Positions 45,296-46,211 of a stretch of 46,211 nucleotides of DNA are shown here, piece after piece. Under the pieces are notes generated by a model. That model saw only the letters and a program-made list of their open reading frames with translations. It was not told the DNA's origin and ran no database searches. Made by a program: the position numbers and the translations under genes. This DNA is from Opitutaceae bacterium (lineage in GTDB: Bacteria; Verrucomicrobiota; Verrucomicrobiia; Opitutales; Opitutaceae): contig CANIXX010000002.1 in the NCBI GenBank assembly GCA_947471115.1, positions 1 to 46,211 on the forward strand, read 5' to 3'. The first letter of the stretch is position 1; the number at the start of each line of letters is the position of its first letter.

Positions 45296-46211
45296 TCAAC
45301 GCGAGCCGCGCATCAGGCGGCTCTTCGGCTTGGCGAGCGGCGCAGCCTCGGCAATCGCCTTCTCGTCGAACAACGCCGAATAAACGTAAGGAAAACCCTC
45401 CAGTTTTTTGCGCTCGATGGTTGCGCCGATGAAGCGCTCTATCGAGCGGGCGTCGCGCACATCTTCCTCAGTCACCAAAGTAAACGCGTCGCCTGTAGCC
45501 TGGGCGCGGCCGGTGCGGCCGATGCGATGCACGTAATCCTCGGCGTTTTCAGGCACGTCGTAGTTGATCACATGCGACACGCCGGCGATGTCCAAACCGC
45601 GAGCGGCGATGTCGGTGGCGACCAGCACCTCAAAGCGCCCGTCCTTAAAGCCCTGCAGCGCCTCAACACGTTCGCGTTGGCTGCGGTCGGAGTGGATCAC
45701 ACCGACGGTGTGTTTTTCAGCCAGCAGGCGGTGGGCGATGCGGTCGGCCCCCATCTTGGTACGCGTGAAAATAATGATGCTCTTAAACTCGGTGCGGCGC
45801 AGCAGCTCGATTAAGAGGTCGAACTTCTGGTTGGCGACGACCGGATAAAAGGCGTGGGAAACGGTCTCTGCAGCCGAGCGGCGCTGGCCGATCTTGATTT
45901 CGACCGGGTCTTTGAGCGCCCAACCGGCGAGTTGGGCCAGTTCGGGCGGCATGGTGGCACTGAAAAACAGAGTCTGGCGAACTTGAGGGCAACGTTGGAT
46001 GATGCGCTTCACGTCAGGCAAAAAGCCCATGTCGAGCATGCGATCGACTTCGTCGAGCACGAGAATTTCCACGTCGGCCAGACTGGCGGTGCCTTGCTCA
46101 AGGTGGTCGAGCAGACGGCCGGGAGTGGCGGCGATCACGTCCACGCCACGGGCCAGATCGTCACGTTGTTTACCATAACCCACTCCGCCGTAAACCACGG
46201 TCACGGTGAGA
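45296..46211 (-). CDS. DEAD-box ATP-dependent RNA helicase (5' end outside window)
   Basis: The frame continues past 46211, so the track's GTG at 46204 is not the start. 305 residues are visible. Seen: motif Ib TPGRLLDHL, motif II LVLDEVDRMLDMGF (DEVD instead of DEAD), motif III SAT, motif IV IIIFTRTK, motif V ATDIAARGLDIAGV and motif VI HRIGRTGR. The N-terminal Q motif and Walker A are lost at the edge. The C-terminal extension is short (about 50 residues, basic end), like RhlE. Acts in rRNA maturation or mRNA remodelling. Confidence 0.93.
   Translation of the reverse strand, partial: LTVTVVYGGVGYGKQRDDLARGVDVIAATPGRLLDHLEQGTASLADVEILVLDEVDRMLDMGFLPDVKRIIQRCPQVRQTLFFSATMPPELAQLAGWALKDPVEIKIGQRRSAAETVSHAFYPVVANQKFDLLIELLRRTEFKSIIIFTRTKMGADRIAHRLLAEKHTVGVIHSDRSQRERVEALQGFKDGRFEVLVATDIAARGLDIAGVSHVINYDVPENAEDYVHRIGRTGRAQATGDAFTLVTEEDVRDARSIERFIGATIERKKLEGFPYVYSALFDEKAIAEAAPLAKPKSRLMRGSR

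Overview
The window looks like chromosomal DNA of a Verrucomicrobiota bacterium, most likely of the Opitutae/Opitutaceae type. This is inferred from gene order, divergent division proteins, envelope gene content and repeat style; no 16S rRNA is present, so the assignment is not proven. The cell should be Gram-negative with meso-DAP peptidoglycan (MurE DNPR motif), Kdo-containing LPS (kdsA), a type II secretion system and exported polysaccharide.

Layout. (1) 1-19148, minus strand: a nearly complete dcw cluster read as one operon, mraZ - small ORF - rsmH - ftsL - ftsI - murE - murF - mraY - murD - LysM lipoprotein - ftsW - murG - murC/murB fusion - ddl - ftsQ - ftsA - ftsZ (3' end outside the window). 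Most junctions overlap (ATGA) or are only a few bases apart. A sigma70-like promoter and four TGGG boxes at exact 10-bp spacing (MraZ operator) sit upstream. (2) 19207-19831: intergenic region with a 153-bp palindromic mobile-type repeat. (3) 19832-25980, plus strand: pyrG, kdsA, a lipoyl/E3-binding/KAS III fusion gene, infC and an AmiC-type amidase. A heptamer-repeat inverted array separates pyrG from kdsA. (4) 26092-31066, minus strand: gspG-H-I-J-K-L-M of a type II secretion system, then tRNA-Arg(CCT). (5) 31307-32578, plus strand: rpsR and a Sua5-type enzyme. (6) 32640-38611: exopolysaccharide export genes (BY-kinase/Wzc, Wza-like protein, outer-membrane beta-barrel) and a divergent membrane-anchored TPR protein. 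(7) 38678-40418, minus strand: hisC and a HAD phosphatase. (8) 40476-45201: an arsenic island, arsR - GAPDH - arsJ - acr3 on the minus strand with a divergent aquaporin on the plus strand. (9) 45296-46211, minus strand: a DEAD-box RNA helicase whose N-terminus lies outside the window.

How the genes work together. Most of the window builds or crosses the envelope: lipid II synthesis and septation (dcw), Kdo, fatty-acid initiation, peptidoglycan cleavage, type II secretion and polysaccharide export. The arsenic island combines As(III) extrusion (Acr3) with arsenate removal as 1-arseno-3-phosphoglycerate (GAPDH + ArsJ), under an ArsR repressor.

Most interesting: a single protein joins an E2-type lipoyl domain and an E3-binding domain to a complete KAS III with an intact Cys-His-Asn triad. 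It replaces the acyltransferase domain of a 2-oxoacid dehydrogenase E2 with a fatty-acid-initiating condensing enzyme, which suggests direct hand-over of acyl groups from a dehydrogenase complex to fatty acid synthesis. Second: FtsZ has Thr in place of the second catalytic Asp of the T7 loop.
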